A stretch of 64,000 bases of DNA from positions 1-64,000 of the forward strand of contig NZ_JAAZQQ010000005.1 of the NCBI RefSeq assembly GCF_012395815.1, written 5' to 3'. Of the stretch, positions 52,722-62,463 are shown in pieces. The notes beneath the pieces were generated by a model, which saw only the letters and a program-made list of their open reading frames with translations, was not told the origin of the DNA and did not search any database. The DNA is from Roseicyclus persicicus. GTDB lineage: Bacteria > Pseudomonadota > Alphaproteobacteria > Rhodobacterales > Rhodobacteraceae. A program made the translations under genes and the position numbers. The number at the start of each line of letters is the position of its first letter. The stretch's first letter is position 1.

Positions 52722-55082
52722 TCAGGCCGCCCGCGCCACCTCGTCCCAGGCAAGGCCGGGGCGGTAGCGGCTGGCGATGCGCCCGTCCTTGAGCGTGAAC
52801 AGGTGCAGCCAGCCCTTGTCGAACAGGTCGCGGACGCCCGGGTGCCTGTCCAGCACCGCCGCGATGGCCTCCTCCGGCGCCTCGATCAGCACCGACAGGC
52901 GCAGCGGCTCGTGCTGCAGCCCCTCGCCGTCATGCACCGCCTGCCAGGGCAGGCCGGGGCGCAGCCGCCCGCCGTTGCCCTCGACCACGCCGAGCCCGCC
53001 GACGACGTTGTGGATCAGCTTGTTGCCGCCGCCGAAGACCGACGGCGCGACCGAGGAGCCGTAGTATTGCAGGCTGATCCAGCTCGCCACGACCACCGGC
53101 GCGGTCAGGATCAGCTCCAGCGTGCCGAAGCCGTCGTCCGCCTGCCAGTCGTAGCTGTGCAGGAAGGCGCGGCCTGACAGGTCCGCCCCCGCCGTCACCG
53201 CCCGCGGCGCCGCGACGAAGGCGGCGCAGCCCGCAAGGCCCCACTCGGGCCGCACCTCGGCCCAGTTGGTCGCCCGCGCGGCCACCGTGTCGGCGCTCGC
53301 CCCCGCGATCCGCAGTACGCGTTCGCCCCGCGCCAGCTTGCCCGCCTGCTTCAGCCAGCCCATCACGGGCGTCAGCGCCTCGCGCTGGCCGGGCAGGTCC
53401 GCGTAGACCGTGATCTCGTCGGTGGTGGTGTCGTGCAGGCCGGCCACGAACATCGTGTCCGCCGGCACCTCCACCCCCTGCCCCGGCAGCCCGGCCCGCG
53501 CCTCGGGGTCGTTCAGAAGCGCGGCGAGGATGCGGGCCGAGACCTCGCCGGTGTAGCCGCCGCAGGCGCCGCAGTGATAGGCGCTTTCGTGCGGGTTGTT
53601 CGTCACCTGCGCGCCATGGCCCAGGAGCAGCACCACCTTGCCGTGGCCGCGGGTCAGGCTCATCGCCTTCAGCACGGCGGCGGCGGTGGCGACCTTGGCC
53701 TCGGCCGGCAGATCGACCGTCAGCCGCGGCATCGGCGCGGGCTTCGCGGGCGTCGCAAGCCCCAGCGCGTCCTTGACCAGCTTGCCGCCATAGACCGGCC
53801 CCGCCGCCTCGACGAAGGCGAAGGAGGACACCGCCGCCTGCCGGAACCGGCCCCAGGCGCGCGCGGCCCGTGCCCCGATCCGGATGGCGGCCTCGGTCTC
53901 GGCATCGGCGGCGCTGGTCGAGTCCATCGCGGGGTTCAGGAGGACCGGCAGATGCGCCTCGACCACGTCCGACCCTTGCCCCCGGTGCGCCAGCGGCAGG
54001 CCGAAGAAGCCGGCGAAGCCGATCGTGTCGATCTCGGGCGACTGCGCCTCGAGCGCGCGGCGGAACACCTCGGACCGCACGTCGATGCAGAAGGCCGCGG
54101 TCAGCGCCGGCCGCGGCTTCGCGGGCGCGGGCCCGGTCAGGGCCGCGGACAGGCGGCGCTGGTGCGCGCGCTCGGCGGCGTCTTGCAGGATCGCGTCGAT
54201 CACGTGGTCGGCCGAGGGCGCGACCGGCGCGGCATGGGCGGCGACCGTATCGGCCCAGCTGCCGGCGACGGCGGGCGCATGGGCGATCAGCGCCTCCTCC
54301 CAGACCAGCCGGATGGCGAGCAGGTCGGCCAGCGTGTGGTCCGTGCCGCCCGCCAGTTCCGCCTGCCACAGCAGCCAGCGCGCGTGCTGCGCCCAGCCGG
54401 CGAGGTCCATGAACAGCCGGTGAAAGGCGGTCTCGCCCGCGGCCTCGGTGATCCCCAGCCGCTCGGCGGCGCGCAGGATGGCGCGCTCGGGCGTGTCGGG
54501 GGCGGCGGCGACATGGGCGCAGAACCCGGTCAGCCCCGCGATCTCGGGCGTCAGGTCGCGGCTGGCCCAGGCCTGCCAGGCGGCCCAGGCCCCCTGCCCC
54601 GGCGCGGGCTGCCAGAGCGCCTGGCCCCGGTCGAAATACCCCGCGGCCCAGAGACCCACGGTTTTCTCGATCACGCCCGGCCAGTCGGTGCCGGTGGCGG
54701 CGGCGGCAAGGTCGGCGACGGTCGGCAGGGCGACCGGCGCGGGCGCCGAGGCCCCGAGCGCGGCCTTGAGCGCGGCGAGGTCGGCGGGCCGGCCCGCATG
54801 GCCGCAGGCGGCGAGCGCCCCGGCAAGGTCGTCGTCGGTGATCCGGCCCGCGGCGATCTCGGCGGCGTAGTCGGCGCGCGGCCGGGTGACCGCGATGCCG
54901 GCCACGCGGGCCAGCCGCGCGGCGGTGGTGGCCAGATCCTCGCCGGTCTGGCCGAGGAAGGGGTTGACCGCGACGGTCGCCTCCAGCGGAAAGGCGGGCG
55001 GGATGGCGCGGGCGGCGCGCTCGGCGGCCTCCAGCAGGGCGGAGATGCGGGCGGGCGCGATCTGGGCGTGTTTCATGAACAT
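52722..55082 (-). CDS. dabA: DabA inorganic-carbon transporter subunit (DUF2309)
   Basis: A 786-residue protein of the DUF2309/UPF0753 family, the soluble carbonic-anhydrase-like subunit of the DAB energy-coupled CO2/bicarbonate uptake system. The putative zinc site is complete: Cys332 and Asp334 in FCIDVRSE, His489 in LLGHGAQ and Cys504 in YHCGACGG, with the spacing seen in characterised DabA. It works at the cytoplasmic face of the membrane with DabB, encoded 12 bases upstream. The start is the ATG with GAGGAG about eight bases upstream. Confidence 0.93.
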   Translation of the reverse strand: MFMKHAQIAPARISALLEAAERAARAIPPAFPLEATVAVNPFLGQTGEDLATTAARLARVAGIAVTRPRADYAAEIAAGRITDDDLAGALAACGHAGRPADLAALKAALGASAPAPVALPTVADLAAAATGTDWPGVIEKTVGLWAAGYFDRGQALWQPAPGQGAWAAWQAWASRDLTPEIAGLTGFCAHVAAAPDTPERAILRAAERLGITEAAGETAFHRLFMDLAGWAQHARWLLWQAELAGGTDHTLADLLAIRLVWEEALIAHAPAVAGSWADTVAAHAAPVAPSADHVIDAILQDAAERAHQRRLSAALTGPAPAKPRPALTAAFCIDVRSEVFRRALEAQSPEIDTIGFAGFFGLPLAHRGQGSDVVEAHLPVLLNPAMDSTSAADAETEAAIRIGARAARAWGRFRQAAVSSFAFVEAAGPVYGGKLVKDALGLATPAKPAPMPRLTVDLPAEAKVATAAAVLKAMSLTRGHGKVVLLLGHGAQVTNNPHESAYHCGACGGYTGEVSARILAALLNDPEARAGLPGQGVEVPADTMFVAGLHDTTTDEITVYADLPGQREALTPVMGWLKQAGKLARGERVLRIAGASADTVAARATNWAEVRPEWGLAGCAAFVAAPRAVTAGADLSGRAFLHSYDWQADDGFGTLELILTAPVVVASWISLQYYGSSVAPSVFGGGNKLIHNVVGGLGVVEGNGGRLRPGLPWQAVHDGEGLQHEPLRLSVLIEAPEEAIAAVLDRHPGVRDLFDKGWLHLFTLKDGRIASRYRPGLAWDEVARAA

Positions 55083-55094
55083 GGGGGCAGCTCC

Positions 55095-56636
55095 TCAGCT
55101 GTGCTTCGTCGCCCGGAACCCGCCGATCAGGCGGTCGAGCAGCGCGTTGAGATACAGGCCGTTGGCGAGGTGAACGCGCAGCCCGGCGGTGGCGGGGTGG
55201 TGCGCCCAGAGCGGGAACAGCGCCTGCGCCAGCGCCACCAGACCGAAGGAGGCGACAGCGAGCACGATCAGCGCCCATTCCAGCGGCCCCGCGACCGGCA
55301 CCTCGGGCAGATGCGGCCCCCAGACGGCGCGCGCGACCTGCTGGAAGGCGAAGTAGGCCAGCGCCGCAGCCAGCGAGGCGGTCGCCGTCTTGCGCGTCAG
55401 CGCGGCGGGCGCGCTGTCGGCCAGGCCCTGCGCCACCAGATAGGCGACGCCGAAGATCAGCATCGCGCCGAGGGCGAGGGCCTGCGGCGATTTCTGCCCC
55501 CCGATCAGGGTGAAGACGGCGGCGACCACGGCGTAGAGCGCAAGCGCGAGGGCAAAGGATTTCAGCACCGCGCCAAGGCTCGGCACCGCGATGGGCCCGG
55601 GCCGGCGCAGGCCGGCGACCGCCGCGACCGCGCCGCCCGAGGACAGGAAGGCATGGGCCTTGTAGAGCGAATGTGCCACGATGTGCAGGAGCGCCAGCGC
55701 CCACAGCCCCAGCCCGCACTGCAGCAGCATGAAGCCCATCTGCGCGACCGTGGACCAGGCCAGCGCGGTCTTGATCGCGCTTTGCGTCAGCATCACCACC
55801 GCGCCGAACAGCGCCGTCAGCCCGCCCAGCATGACGAGGGCCGCCATGGCGCCGGGGCTTTGCTGGACGATCTCGGCGGTGCGGATCAGGAGGAACCCGC
55901 CGCCGTTGATGATGCCCGCGTGCAGGAGCGCGGAGACCGGCGTGGGGGCCTCCATCACCTCGGTCAGCCAGCCGTGCAGCGGGAAGGCGGCGGTCTTGAG
56001 GGCGGCCGCGACGACGAGAAGGCCCACGGCGATCTGCGCGGTGACGGGGAAGGTCTCGACCGCGGCCAGCGCGGCGAGGTCGCCGGTGCCGTAGGCCGCG
56101 ATCAGCAGCAGCGCGGCGAAGGCCAGCGCCACGTCGCCGCCATGCCAGACCAGCGAGAACTTGGCCGCCGCGCGCCGCGCCTCGGGCCGGTCGGGGTAGA
56201 ACAGCAGCAGCTGCCGCAGCCCCAGGCCCACGGCCGCGAAGGCCCCGACCAGCACCGCAAGGCTGCCGGCCTGAACCAGCACCAGCACGCCCGCCAGCGT
56301 GGCCAGCATCAGCGCGTGGAACGCCCCCTCGCGCGCCTCGCCGTCGAGGTAGGTGCGGGCGTAGCGCATCACCACCCAGCCGATGAAGCCGACCAGCAGC
56401 GTCATCGTGGCCCCCACCGCGTCGAGCCGCAGCGACAGGCCCGCACCCCCCAGCGTCACGGGGCCCGCGACGAGGAGCTGCCCGAGGCCGAGGGCGGCCA
56501 GCGCCAGCGCGGCCAGCGCCGCCCCCTCGGCCAGACGCGGCACGAGGGCGGGCCGGCGGCCGGGCCGCGACGCGGCGAAGCCGGCGGCGGCGAGAAGCAG
56601 GAGGGGGGCGAGGACGCTCAGGGGCAGGATCGGCAT
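55095..56636 (-). CDS. dabB: DabB membrane subunit (NuoL/Mrp-like proton channel)
   Basis: A 513-residue polytopic membrane protein of the proton-conducting NADH-quinone oxidoreductase L family, with 12-14 hydrophobic segments. Conserved charged residues expected in the proton path appear in HGWLTEVMEAPTPVSALLHAG and KTALAWSTVAQMGFMLLQCG. With DabA it drives inorganic-carbon accumulation using the proton gradient. Immediate linkage to dabA distinguishes it from respiratory NuoL or MrpA. The gene starts 224 bases from the divergent TRAP transporter operon. Confidence 0.92.
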   Translation of the reverse strand: MPILPLSVLAPLLLLAAAGFAASRPGRRPALVPRLAEGAALAALALAALGLGQLLVAGPVTLGGAGLSLRLDAVGATMTLLVGFIGWVVMRYARTYLDGEAREGAFHALMLATLAGVLVLVQAGSLAVLVGAFAAVGLGLRQLLLFYPDRPEARRAAAKFSLVWHGGDVALAFAALLLIAAYGTGDLAALAAVETFPVTAQIAVGLLVVAAALKTAAFPLHGWLTEVMEAPTPVSALLHAGIINGGGFLLIRTAEIVQQSPGAMAALVMLGGLTALFGAVVMLTQSAIKTALAWSTVAQMGFMLLQCGLGLWALALLHIVAHSLYKAHAFLSSGGAVAAVAGLRRPGPIAVPSLGAVLKSFALALALYAVVAAVFTLIGGQKSPQALALGAMLIFGVAYLVAQGLADSAPAALTRKTATASLAAALAYFAFQQVARAVWGPHLPEVPVAGPLEWALIVLAVASFGLVALAQALFPLWAHHPATAGLRVHLANGLYLNALLDRLIGGFRATKHS

Positions 56637-56721
56637 GGCGCGGGCTCCGGGCTGGCTGACGGGACTGCCGGCGGAGGTATCGCGGGTGCCCTGCGCAGAA
56701 AAATACATTGTTTCGCAAGTT

Positions 56722-56740
56722 CGTTCTGGAAAACAGAACG
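56722..56740. promoter_or_regulatory. Inverted repeat in the dabB-dctP divergent region
   Basis: CGTTCTG-GAAAA-CAGAACG is a perfect seven-base dyad in an AT-richer patch, 86 bases from the dabB start and 120 bases from the dctP start. It is a good operator candidate for either operon; no regulator gene is adjacent. Confidence 0.5.
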
Positions 56741-56859
56741 TCGGCGCCGATCCGCCCCGGCCGCGCAAGGCTTGGTGGCCAGCGTCAAGTGAGATAGCGT
56801 TTTCGCAGAATCGGGCGGCGGTGGAAGGATCGCCCGGTCCACAGGGAGGACTTCAACCG

Positions 56860-57906
56860 ATGATTTCGCGACATGCATTCCTGAAACTCGGCGCGGCCGC
56901 CGTGGCGCTCGGGCTTGCCGCCGGCGGCGCCGCCGCGCAGGAGGTCACGCTGCGCCTGCACCAGTTCCTGCCGGCACAGGCCAACGTGCCGACCCATGTG
57001 CTCGACGTCTGGGCCGACCAGATCGAGGAAGCCTCGGGCGGCCGGATCGAGATCCAGCGCTTTCCGGCGATGCAGCTGGGCGGCGCCCCGCCGCAGCTGA
57101 TCGACCAGGTGATCGACGGCACCGTCGACATCATCTGGACCGTGGCGGGCTACACCCCCGGCCGCTTCCCCCGCACCGAGGTGTTCGAGCTGCCCTTCAT
57201 GATGGAAGGCTCCAACGCCGAGGCGACCAGCCGCGCCTATTGGCAGCTGGCCGAGGAAACCATGATGGACACCGATTTCGCCGATTTCCACGTGCTCGGC
57301 CTCTGGGTGCACGGCCCCGGCGTGATCCATTCCTCGACCCCGATCGAGACCGTCGCCGACCTGAACGGCGTCAAGCTGCGCGCGCCGACGCGGACCACGA
57401 ACATGATGTTCTCGGCCCTCGGCGCCACGCCCATCGGGATGCCGGTGCCCGCGATCCCCGAGGCGCTGAGCCAGGGCGTGATCGACGCCACCGTGATCCC
57501 GTGGGAGGTGACAGGCGCGATCCGCAGCTCGGAGCTGGTGGAGAACCACACCGAGTTCGGGGACGCCTCGCTTTACACCACCTCGTTCATCTTCGCGATG
57601 AACCAGGCGGCCTACGACGGGCTGCCGGCCGACCTGCAGGCGATCATCGACGCGCATTCGGGGCTGGAGTTCTCGGCCTTCGCGGGCCGGACGATGCAGG
57701 AATACGACGCCCCCTCGCGCCTGATCGCCGAGGACCGCGGCAACAACATCATCACCCTGACCGAGGAGCAGGTCGCCGAATGGCGGGCCGCCGCCGCGCC
57801 GACGGTGGATGTGTGGATCGCCGAGATGGACGCCGCCGGCCTGGACGGCACCGGCCTGGTGGAGCGCGCCCGGGCGCTGATCGCCGAGAACCTCGGCAAC
57901 ATGTGA
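56860..57906 (+). CDS. dctP: TRAP transporter solute-binding protein, DctP family
   Basis: A 348-residue periplasmic protein with a Sec-type signal peptide (cleavage near AAAQ, residue 27). Family features are LRLHQFLPAQANV at the mature N-terminus, GGAPPQLIDQVIDGTVDIIW, and the carboxylate-binding arginine in VKLRAPTRTTNMM. DctP proteins bind small organic acids. The ATG follows AGGGAGGA by nine bases. It is the first of a four-gene unit with the membrane subunits and an SDR. The substrate is unknown, but the SDR suggests a hydroxy or keto acid. Confidence 0.92.
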   Translation: MISRHAFLKLGAAAVALGLAAGGAAAQEVTLRLHQFLPAQANVPTHVLDVWADQIEEASGGRIEIQRFPAMQLGGAPPQLIDQVIDGTVDIIWTVAGYTPGRFPRTEVFELPFMMEGSNAEATSRAYWQLAEETMMDTDFADFHVLGLWVHGPGVIHSSTPIETVADLNGVKLRAPTRTTNMMFSALGATPIGMPVPAIPEALSQGVIDATVIPWEVTGAIRSSELVENHTEFGDASLYTTSFIFAMNQAAYDGLPADLQAIIDAHSGLEFSAFAGRTMQEYDAPSRLIAEDRGNNIITLTEEQVAEWRAAAAPTVDVWIAEMDAAGLDGTGLVERARALIAENLGNM

Positions 57907-57926
57907 GCACGGGGCCTCGGGCCTCG

Positions 57927-57952
57927 GGGCCGGCCTCCGCGGGGGCCGGCCC
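57927..57952 (+). promoter_or_regulatory. Stem-loop after dctP
   Basis: GGGCCGGCC-TCCGCGGG-GGCCGGCCC forms a perfect nine-base stem with an eight-base loop, 20 bases after the dctP stop and 40 bases before dctQ. It is placed like the hairpins after the two ABC binding-protein genes and probably favours high dctP expression. Confidence 0.6.
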
Positions 57953-57992
57953 ATGTCTTGACCCGCCCGCCCCAGCGAAGGACACGCGCCCC

Positions 57993-58577
57993 ATGCTGAA
58001 CATCGTGACCCGCCTTGCGCGGCTGATGGCGATCCTCGGCGGCCTCGTGCTGACGGCGCTGGTCGTGCTGACCTGCGTCAGCGTGCTGGGGCGCGGGCTG
58101 AACACGCTGGGCCACAGCGACCTGATGGAAGGGCTGGCGCCGGGGCTGGCGGCCTGGCTGATCGGCACCGGCGTCGGGCCGGTGACGGGGGATTACGAGC
58201 TGGTCGAGGCCGGCATCGCCTTTGCCGTCTTTGCCTTTCTGCCGATCTGCCAGCTGGCGGCGGCCCATGCCACGGTGGACGTGTTCACCAACCTCCTGCC
58301 GGGTCGCACGAACCGCTGGCTGACGGCGTTCTGGGAGGTGGTGCTGGCGCTGGTGATCGTGGTGATCGGCTGGCGGCTCTACCTCGGCTTCGTCGAGAAG
58401 ATCGACAACGGCCAGACCACCTTCCTGCTGCAGTTCCCGATCTGGTGGGCCTACGGCGCAAGCTTCGCGGCCTCGGTCGTGGCGGGGCTGGTGGGGGTCT
58501 ACTGCGGCGTGGCGCGCGTGCTGGAGGTGGCCACGGGCCGCGCCTGGCTGCCCGGCAGCGGGGGGGCGGAGCATTGA
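57993..58577 (+). CDS. dctQ: TRAP transporter small permease, DctQ family
   Basis: A 194-residue membrane protein with four hydrophobic segments (about 8-30, 65-90, 108-130 and 145-170), the expected DctQ topology. The HATVDVFTNLLP segment after the second helix is typical. It bridges the binding protein and the large permease. The next gene begins within its stop codon. Confidence 0.9.
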   Translation: MLNIVTRLARLMAILGGLVLTALVVLTCVSVLGRGLNTLGHSDLMEGLAPGLAAWLIGTGVGPVTGDYELVEAGIAFAVFAFLPICQLAAAHATVDVFTNLLPGRTNRWLTAFWEVVLALVIVVIGWRLYLGFVEKIDNGQTTFLLQFPIWWAYGASFAASVVAGLVGVYCGVARVLEVATGRAWLPGSGGAEH

Positions 58578-60067
58578 GCGCGCTCGCCCTCGGCTTCTGG
58601 TCCTTCCCGGTCCTGCTGGCGCTGATCTTCCTGCGCGCGCCGATCGGGGCGGCGATGTTCGTGGTCGGCGTCGGCGGGCTGTGGCTGGCCACGGGCAGCC
58701 CGAACATGGCGATGAACCTGCTCAAGGCCGAAAGCTATTCGACCTTTTCCAGCTACTCGCTGTCGATCATCCCGATGTTCCTGCTGATGGGCCAGTTCGC
58801 CACCCTGTCGGGGATGTCGACCTCGCTGTTCAAGGCGGCCGAGGGCTGGCTCGGCCACCGCAAGGGCGGGGTCGCGATGGCGTCGGTGGGCGCCTGCGCG
58901 GGCTTCGGCGCGATCTGCGGCTCGTCGCTGGCCACCGCCGCCACCATGTCGCGTGTCGCCCTGCCCGAGCTGAAGCGCTACGGCTACTCGGGCGGCTTCT
59001 CCACCGCGACGCTGGCGGCGGGGGGCACGCTCGGCATCCTGATCCCGCCCTCGGTGATCCTGGTGATCTACGCGATCCTGACCGAGCAGAACATCGCGTC
59101 GCTGTTCCTGGCGGCCTTCGTGCCGGGGATCCTGGCGGCGATCGGCTACATGCTGGTGATCGCGGTCTATGTCCGCGTGAACCCGGCCAGCGCCGGCGTG
59201 AAGGAGCGCGTGCCCTACGGCGAGCGGTTCCGGGCGCTGGCCGAGATCTGGCCGGTGATCGTGGTCTTCGGCCTGGTGGTCGGCGGCATCTACGCGGGCT
59301 GGTTCACGCCCACCGAGGGCGCCGCCGTCGGCGCGGCGGGCACGGGGCTTCTGGCGCTGGTGCGGGGCAACATGACCTGGGCGCTGTTCAAGGAGGCCAT
59401 CGTCACCACCGCTGTGTCGTCGGCGATGATCTTCTTCATCGTGCTGGGGGCCAAGCTCTACAACTCGTTCCTCGCGCTGACGCAGATGCCGCAGGAGCTG
59501 TCTCTGTGGGTGGTCAGCCAGGGCTACGCGCCGCTGACGGTGCTGGTGCTGATCCTGGTGTTCTACCTGATCCTCGGCTGCCTGATGGACAGCCTGTCGA
59601 TGATCCTGCTGACGATCCCGATCTTCTGGCCGGTGATGGCGCAGATGGATTTCGGGCTGATCTCGCTGATCGACATGCAGGCCGCGCGGCTGGCCGAGGG
59701 GATCGCGGACGGCATCGCCATGGCGCCCGACCTTCTGGCCGCGGCGCAGGCGAAGCTGGCCGAGGGCATCCCGCTGGTGCGCGAGGAGTTCCGCGCGCTG
59801 GGGCTGCGCCCCGTGACCGAGGCGATGCACGCCGATTTCAACCAGACCCTGACGGCGATCTGGTTCGGCATCCTGGTGCTGATCGTGGTCGAGGTGGGCC
59901 TGATCACGCCGCCGGTGGGGATGAACCTGTTCATCATCAACGCGATGGACCGCGAGACGCCGATGGGGGCCACCTACCGGGCGGTGATGTGGTTCGTGAC
60001 CTCGGACGTGATCCGGGTGGCGATCCTGGTCGCCTTCCCGTCGATCACGCTGTTCCTGTTGCGCTAG
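58574..60067 (+). CDS. dctM: TRAP transporter large permease, DctM family (TTG start)
   Basis: A 497-residue permease with about 12-13 hydrophobic segments. Characteristic stretches include FLLMGQFATLSGMS, GFGAICGSSLATAATMSRVALPEL, AAGGTLGILIPPSVILVIYAILTEQ and LGCLMDSLSMILLTIPIFWPV. No ATG fits: the TTG overlaps the dctQ stop (TTGA), and a later methionine would remove the first helix. A roughly 60-residue hydrophilic insert near 370-430 (LAEGIADGIAMAPDLLAAAQ) is longer than in many DctM proteins. It uses the sodium or proton gradient for uptake. Confidence 0.9.
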   Translation: MSALALGFWSFPVLLALIFLRAPIGAAMFVVGVGGLWLATGSPNMAMNLLKAESYSTFSSYSLSIIPMFLLMGQFATLSGMSTSLFKAAEGWLGHRKGGVAMASVGACAGFGAICGSSLATAATMSRVALPELKRYGYSGGFSTATLAAGGTLGILIPPSVILVIYAILTEQNIASLFLAAFVPGILAAIGYMLVIAVYVRVNPASAGVKERVPYGERFRALAEIWPVIVVFGLVVGGIYAGWFTPTEGAAVGAAGTGLLALVRGNMTWALFKEAIVTTAVSSAMIFFIVLGAKLYNSFLALTQMPQELSLWVVSQGYAPLTVLVLILVFYLILGCLMDSLSMILLTIPIFWPVMAQMDFGLISLIDMQAARLAEGIADGIAMAPDLLAAAQAKLAEGIPLVREEFRALGLRPVTEAMHADFNQTLTAIWFGILVLIVVEVGLITPPVGMNLFIINAMDRETPMGATYRAVMWFVTSDVIRVAILVAFPSITLFLLR

Positions 60068-60079
60068 GGAGGGGATGCC

Positions 60080-60844
60080 ATGGAGATCAAGGGCTTGGGG
60101 GCCATCGTCACGGGCGGGGGCAGCGGGCTCGGCGCCGCGACGGCGCGGCTTCTCGCGGGCCGCGGGGCGAAGGTGGCGATCCTCGATTTCGACGGGCACA
60201 AGGCGGCGGCGGTGGCGGCCGAGGTCGGCGGCCTTGCGGTGCGGGTCGACGTGAGCGAGGCGGCCGAGGTCGAGGCGGCGGTGGCCGCGGCGGCCGACTG
60301 GATCGGCGCGGCGCCGCGGGTGGCGGTGAACTGCGCGGGCATCGCCAATGGCGGGCGCGTGGTGGGGCGCGAGGGGAAGCTGTCCATCGACACCTTCGAG
60401 CGGGTGCTGCGGGTGAACCTGTTCGGCACCTACAACGTGATGTCCCACGCCGCCCGCCTGATGGTCGAGGCCGAGGCGCTGGAGGGCGGCGAGCGGGGCG
60501 TGATCGTGAACACGGCCTCCATCGCGTACGAGGACGGGCAGGTCGGGCAATCGGCCTATGCGGCGTCGAAAGGCGCGGTCGCGGCCATGTGCCTGCCCGC
60601 GGCGCGCGACCTGGCGCGGCATGGCGTGCGGGTCATGGCCATCGCGCCGGGCCTGTTCCGCACCCCGATGATGGAGGGGCTGGCGCCCGAGGTGACGGAG
60701 AAGATCGTCGCCGACATCCAGTTCCCCGCCCGGCTGGGGGATCCTGCGGAATACGCCCTGATGGTCGCGCAGATCGTGGAGAACCCGTATCTGAACGGCA
60801 CGACCATCCGGCTGGACGCGGCGACGCGGTTGCCGCCGAAATAG
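60080..60844 (+). CDS. SDR-family oxidoreductase, 3-hydroxyacyl-CoA dehydrogenase type 2-like
   Basis: A 254-residue short-chain dehydrogenase. It has the cofactor loop TGGGSGLGAATA, an Asp-containing ILDFDG that favours NAD, NCAGIA, the catalytic Ser in NTASIAYEDGQ, and YAASKGAVAAM. The long VGREGKLSIDTFERVLRVNL stretch resembles the HSD17B10/3-hydroxy-2-methylbutyryl-CoA dehydrogenase group. It starts 12 bases after dctM and is probably co-transcribed, so it may act on the transporter's cargo. The convergent Rieske gene ends directly against its stop. Confidence 0.85.
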   Translation: MEIKGLGAIVTGGGSGLGAATARLLAGRGAKVAILDFDGHKAAAVAAEVGGLAVRVDVSEAAEVEAAVAAAADWIGAAPRVAVNCAGIANGGRVVGREGKLSIDTFERVLRVNLFGTYNVMSHAARLMVEAEALEGGERGVIVNTASIAYEDGQVGQSAYAASKGAVAAMCLPAARDLARHGVRVMAIAPGLFRTPMMEGLAPEVTEKIVADIQFPARLGDPAEYALMVAQIVENPYLNGTTIRLDAATRLPPK

Positions 60845-61204
60845 TCAGCCGATCACCAGCGCGTCGCCCCGGATCGTCACCGGGACGGGGTCGAGGGCGC
60901 AGCCCTGGCCGAGCCCGTCGATCCCCTGCCCCGTCGCCGCGTCGAAGCCCGCGTCGTGGTTGGAGCAGCGGAGGATTTCCGCGTTTTCCGACAGGATGTT
61001 GGGCGACCGCCAGTCGAGCGGCAGGTACTGGTGCGGGCAGGCGTTGACGTAGGCGCGCAGCCCCTCGGCGGAGGCGACGAGGAGGACGGGGAAGCCGTCG
61101 AGGTCGAGGCTTTTCACGCCCTTTTCCGGGATGGCGGCGGCGGGGCACAGCACCGTTCCGGGCGGCGGCGCGCCGGGAAAGTCTCGCCAGGCGTCGCGGT
61201 TCAT
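60845..61204 (-). CDS. Stand-alone Rieske [2Fe-2S] protein linked to tyrosine catabolism
   Basis: A 119-residue Rieske-type ferredoxin. The cluster ligands are Cys and His in NACPHQYLPLDW and Cys and His in LRCSNHDAGF. It lacks any catalytic oxygenase domain. The start overlaps fahA by four bases, so it is co-expressed with fumarylacetoacetase and HPPD. Its role in that pathway is not established; electron delivery to a dioxygenase or a detoxifying step is a guess. Confidence 0.85.
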   Translation of the reverse strand: MNRDAWRDFPGAPPPGTVLCPAAAIPEKGVKSLDLDGFPVLLVASAEGLRAYVNACPHQYLPLDWRSPNILSENAEILRCSNHDAGFDAATGQGIDGLGQGCALDPVPVTIRGDALVIG

Positions 61205-62463
61205 GGCGCCGGGGGCGCGGGCAGGATGGTGCCCTCGCAGGCGCCGAAGCCGACGCGATAGGGGCCGTCGCAATGGCCGCGCAGGGTGACGCTGTCGCCG
61301 TCCTGCAGGAAGACGCGGGGGGTGCCACGCAGGTCGAGCGGGTCGCGGCCGTTCCACGTCAGTTCGAGGAGCGAGCCGCGGCTGTCGGGGGTTGGGCCCG
61401 AGATGGTGCCCGAGCCGATCAGGTCGCCCGTCTCCATCGCGCAGCCGGAGAGGGCATGGTGCGCGACCTGCTGGGCGGCGGAATAGTAGAGGTGGCGGGC
61501 GTTGGTGCGGGCGATGGTGTGCGGGCCCTGCCCCTGCGCTGCGAGGTCGATTTCGAGGGCGAGGTCGAGGTTGTGGGGGGCGTCCTCGGCCAGATACGTC
61601 AGGAGCGGTGTCTCGCGCGCAGGCGGGGCCACGCGGAAGGGGGCCAGCGCCTCGCGGGTGACGACCCAGGGGGAAATGCTGGTGCCGAACGCCTTGGACT
61701 GGAAGGGGCCGAGCGGCTGGTATTCCCAGAGCTGGATGTCGCGCGCCGACCAGTCGTTCAGCAGGACGAAGCCGAAGATCATCTCCCACGCCTCGGCCGT
61801 CGTCACGGGCTGCCCCATCGGGTTGCCTGTGCCGAGGATGGCGCCCAGCTCCAGCTCGATGTCGAGCCTTTGGGAGGGACCGAGGCGGGGGGCGGTGTCG
61901 TCGGGGCCTTTCAACTGGCCCAAGGGACGGCGGATGGGCGTGCCCGAGACGACGACCGTGGAGGCGCGGCCGTTGTAGCCGATGGGGATGTGCAGCCAGT
62001 TCGGCGGCAGGGCGTTCTCCGCCCCCCGGAACATGGTGCCGACATTGGTGGCGTGCTCGCGCGAGGCGTAGAAATCGGTGTAGCTGCGGACGAAGACCGG
62101 CAGGTGCATCCGCGCGGCGGACTGCGGGACCAGCGGCAGGGCGCGCTCGCCGGTCTTTTCGTCGAGAAGGTCGGCCAGCGCGGCGCGGGTCTGGCCCCAG
62201 ACGGCGGGTCCGAGCGCCATGAAGGGGTTGAGGACGCCCGCGGCGAAGACCGTTTCGCCAGGGGCGGGTTCCAGCACGCCGTCGGCCTCGAGCGCGGTCA
62301 CGTCGAGGATCAGGTCGCCGATGGCGACGCCCACGCGGCGCACCCCGTCGCCCTCCGAGAACACGCCCCAGGGCAGGTTCTGGATCGGGAAATCGGCGCC
62401 AGGGGCATTGGCGGAGGCGACCCAGCTGCGGCGGGCCGGGTCGTGGGTGGCGTTCCGGGTCAC
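61201..62463 (-). CDS. fahA: Fumarylacetoacetase
   Basis: A 420-residue fumarylacetoacetate hydrolase, the last step of tyrosine/homogentisate degradation, giving fumarate and acetoacetate. Active-site residues are present: DFYASREHATNVG (metal Asp and catalytic His), LDIELELGAILGTGN (two metal glutamates) and LLNDWSARDIQLWEYQPLG (metal Asp). The length matches the full-size FAH type rather than the short FAHD type. It overlaps hpd upstream and the Rieske gene downstream by four bases each. Confidence 0.95.
   Translation of the reverse strand: MTRNATHDPARRSWVASANAPGADFPIQNLPWGVFSEGDGVRRVGVAIGDLILDVTALEADGVLEPAPGETVFAAGVLNPFMALGPAVWGQTRAALADLLDEKTGERALPLVPQSAARMHLPVFVRSYTDFYASREHATNVGTMFRGAENALPPNWLHIPIGYNGRASTVVVSGTPIRRPLGQLKGPDDTAPRLGPSQRLDIELELGAILGTGNPMGQPVTTAEAWEMIFGFVLLNDWSARDIQLWEYQPLGPFQSKAFGTSISPWVVTREALAPFRVAPPARETPLLTYLAEDAPHNLDLALEIDLAAQGQGPHTIARTNARHLYYSAAQQVAHHALSGCAMETGDLIGSGTISGPTPDSRGSLLELTWNGRDPLDLRGTPRVFLQDGDSVTLRGHCDGPYRVGFGACEGTILPAPPAP

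Noticed and set aside
56722-56740. SOS/LexA box
   Set aside because: Alphaproteobacterial LexA sites are GTTC-N7-GTTC direct repeats; this is an inverted repeat, and neither flanking operon is SOS-like.
52930-56792. Very long open frames antisense to and out of frame with dabA and dabB (over 1100 codons each)
   Set aside because: Arginine- and alanine-rich shadows without recognisable motifs, while the dab frames have complete family signatures.
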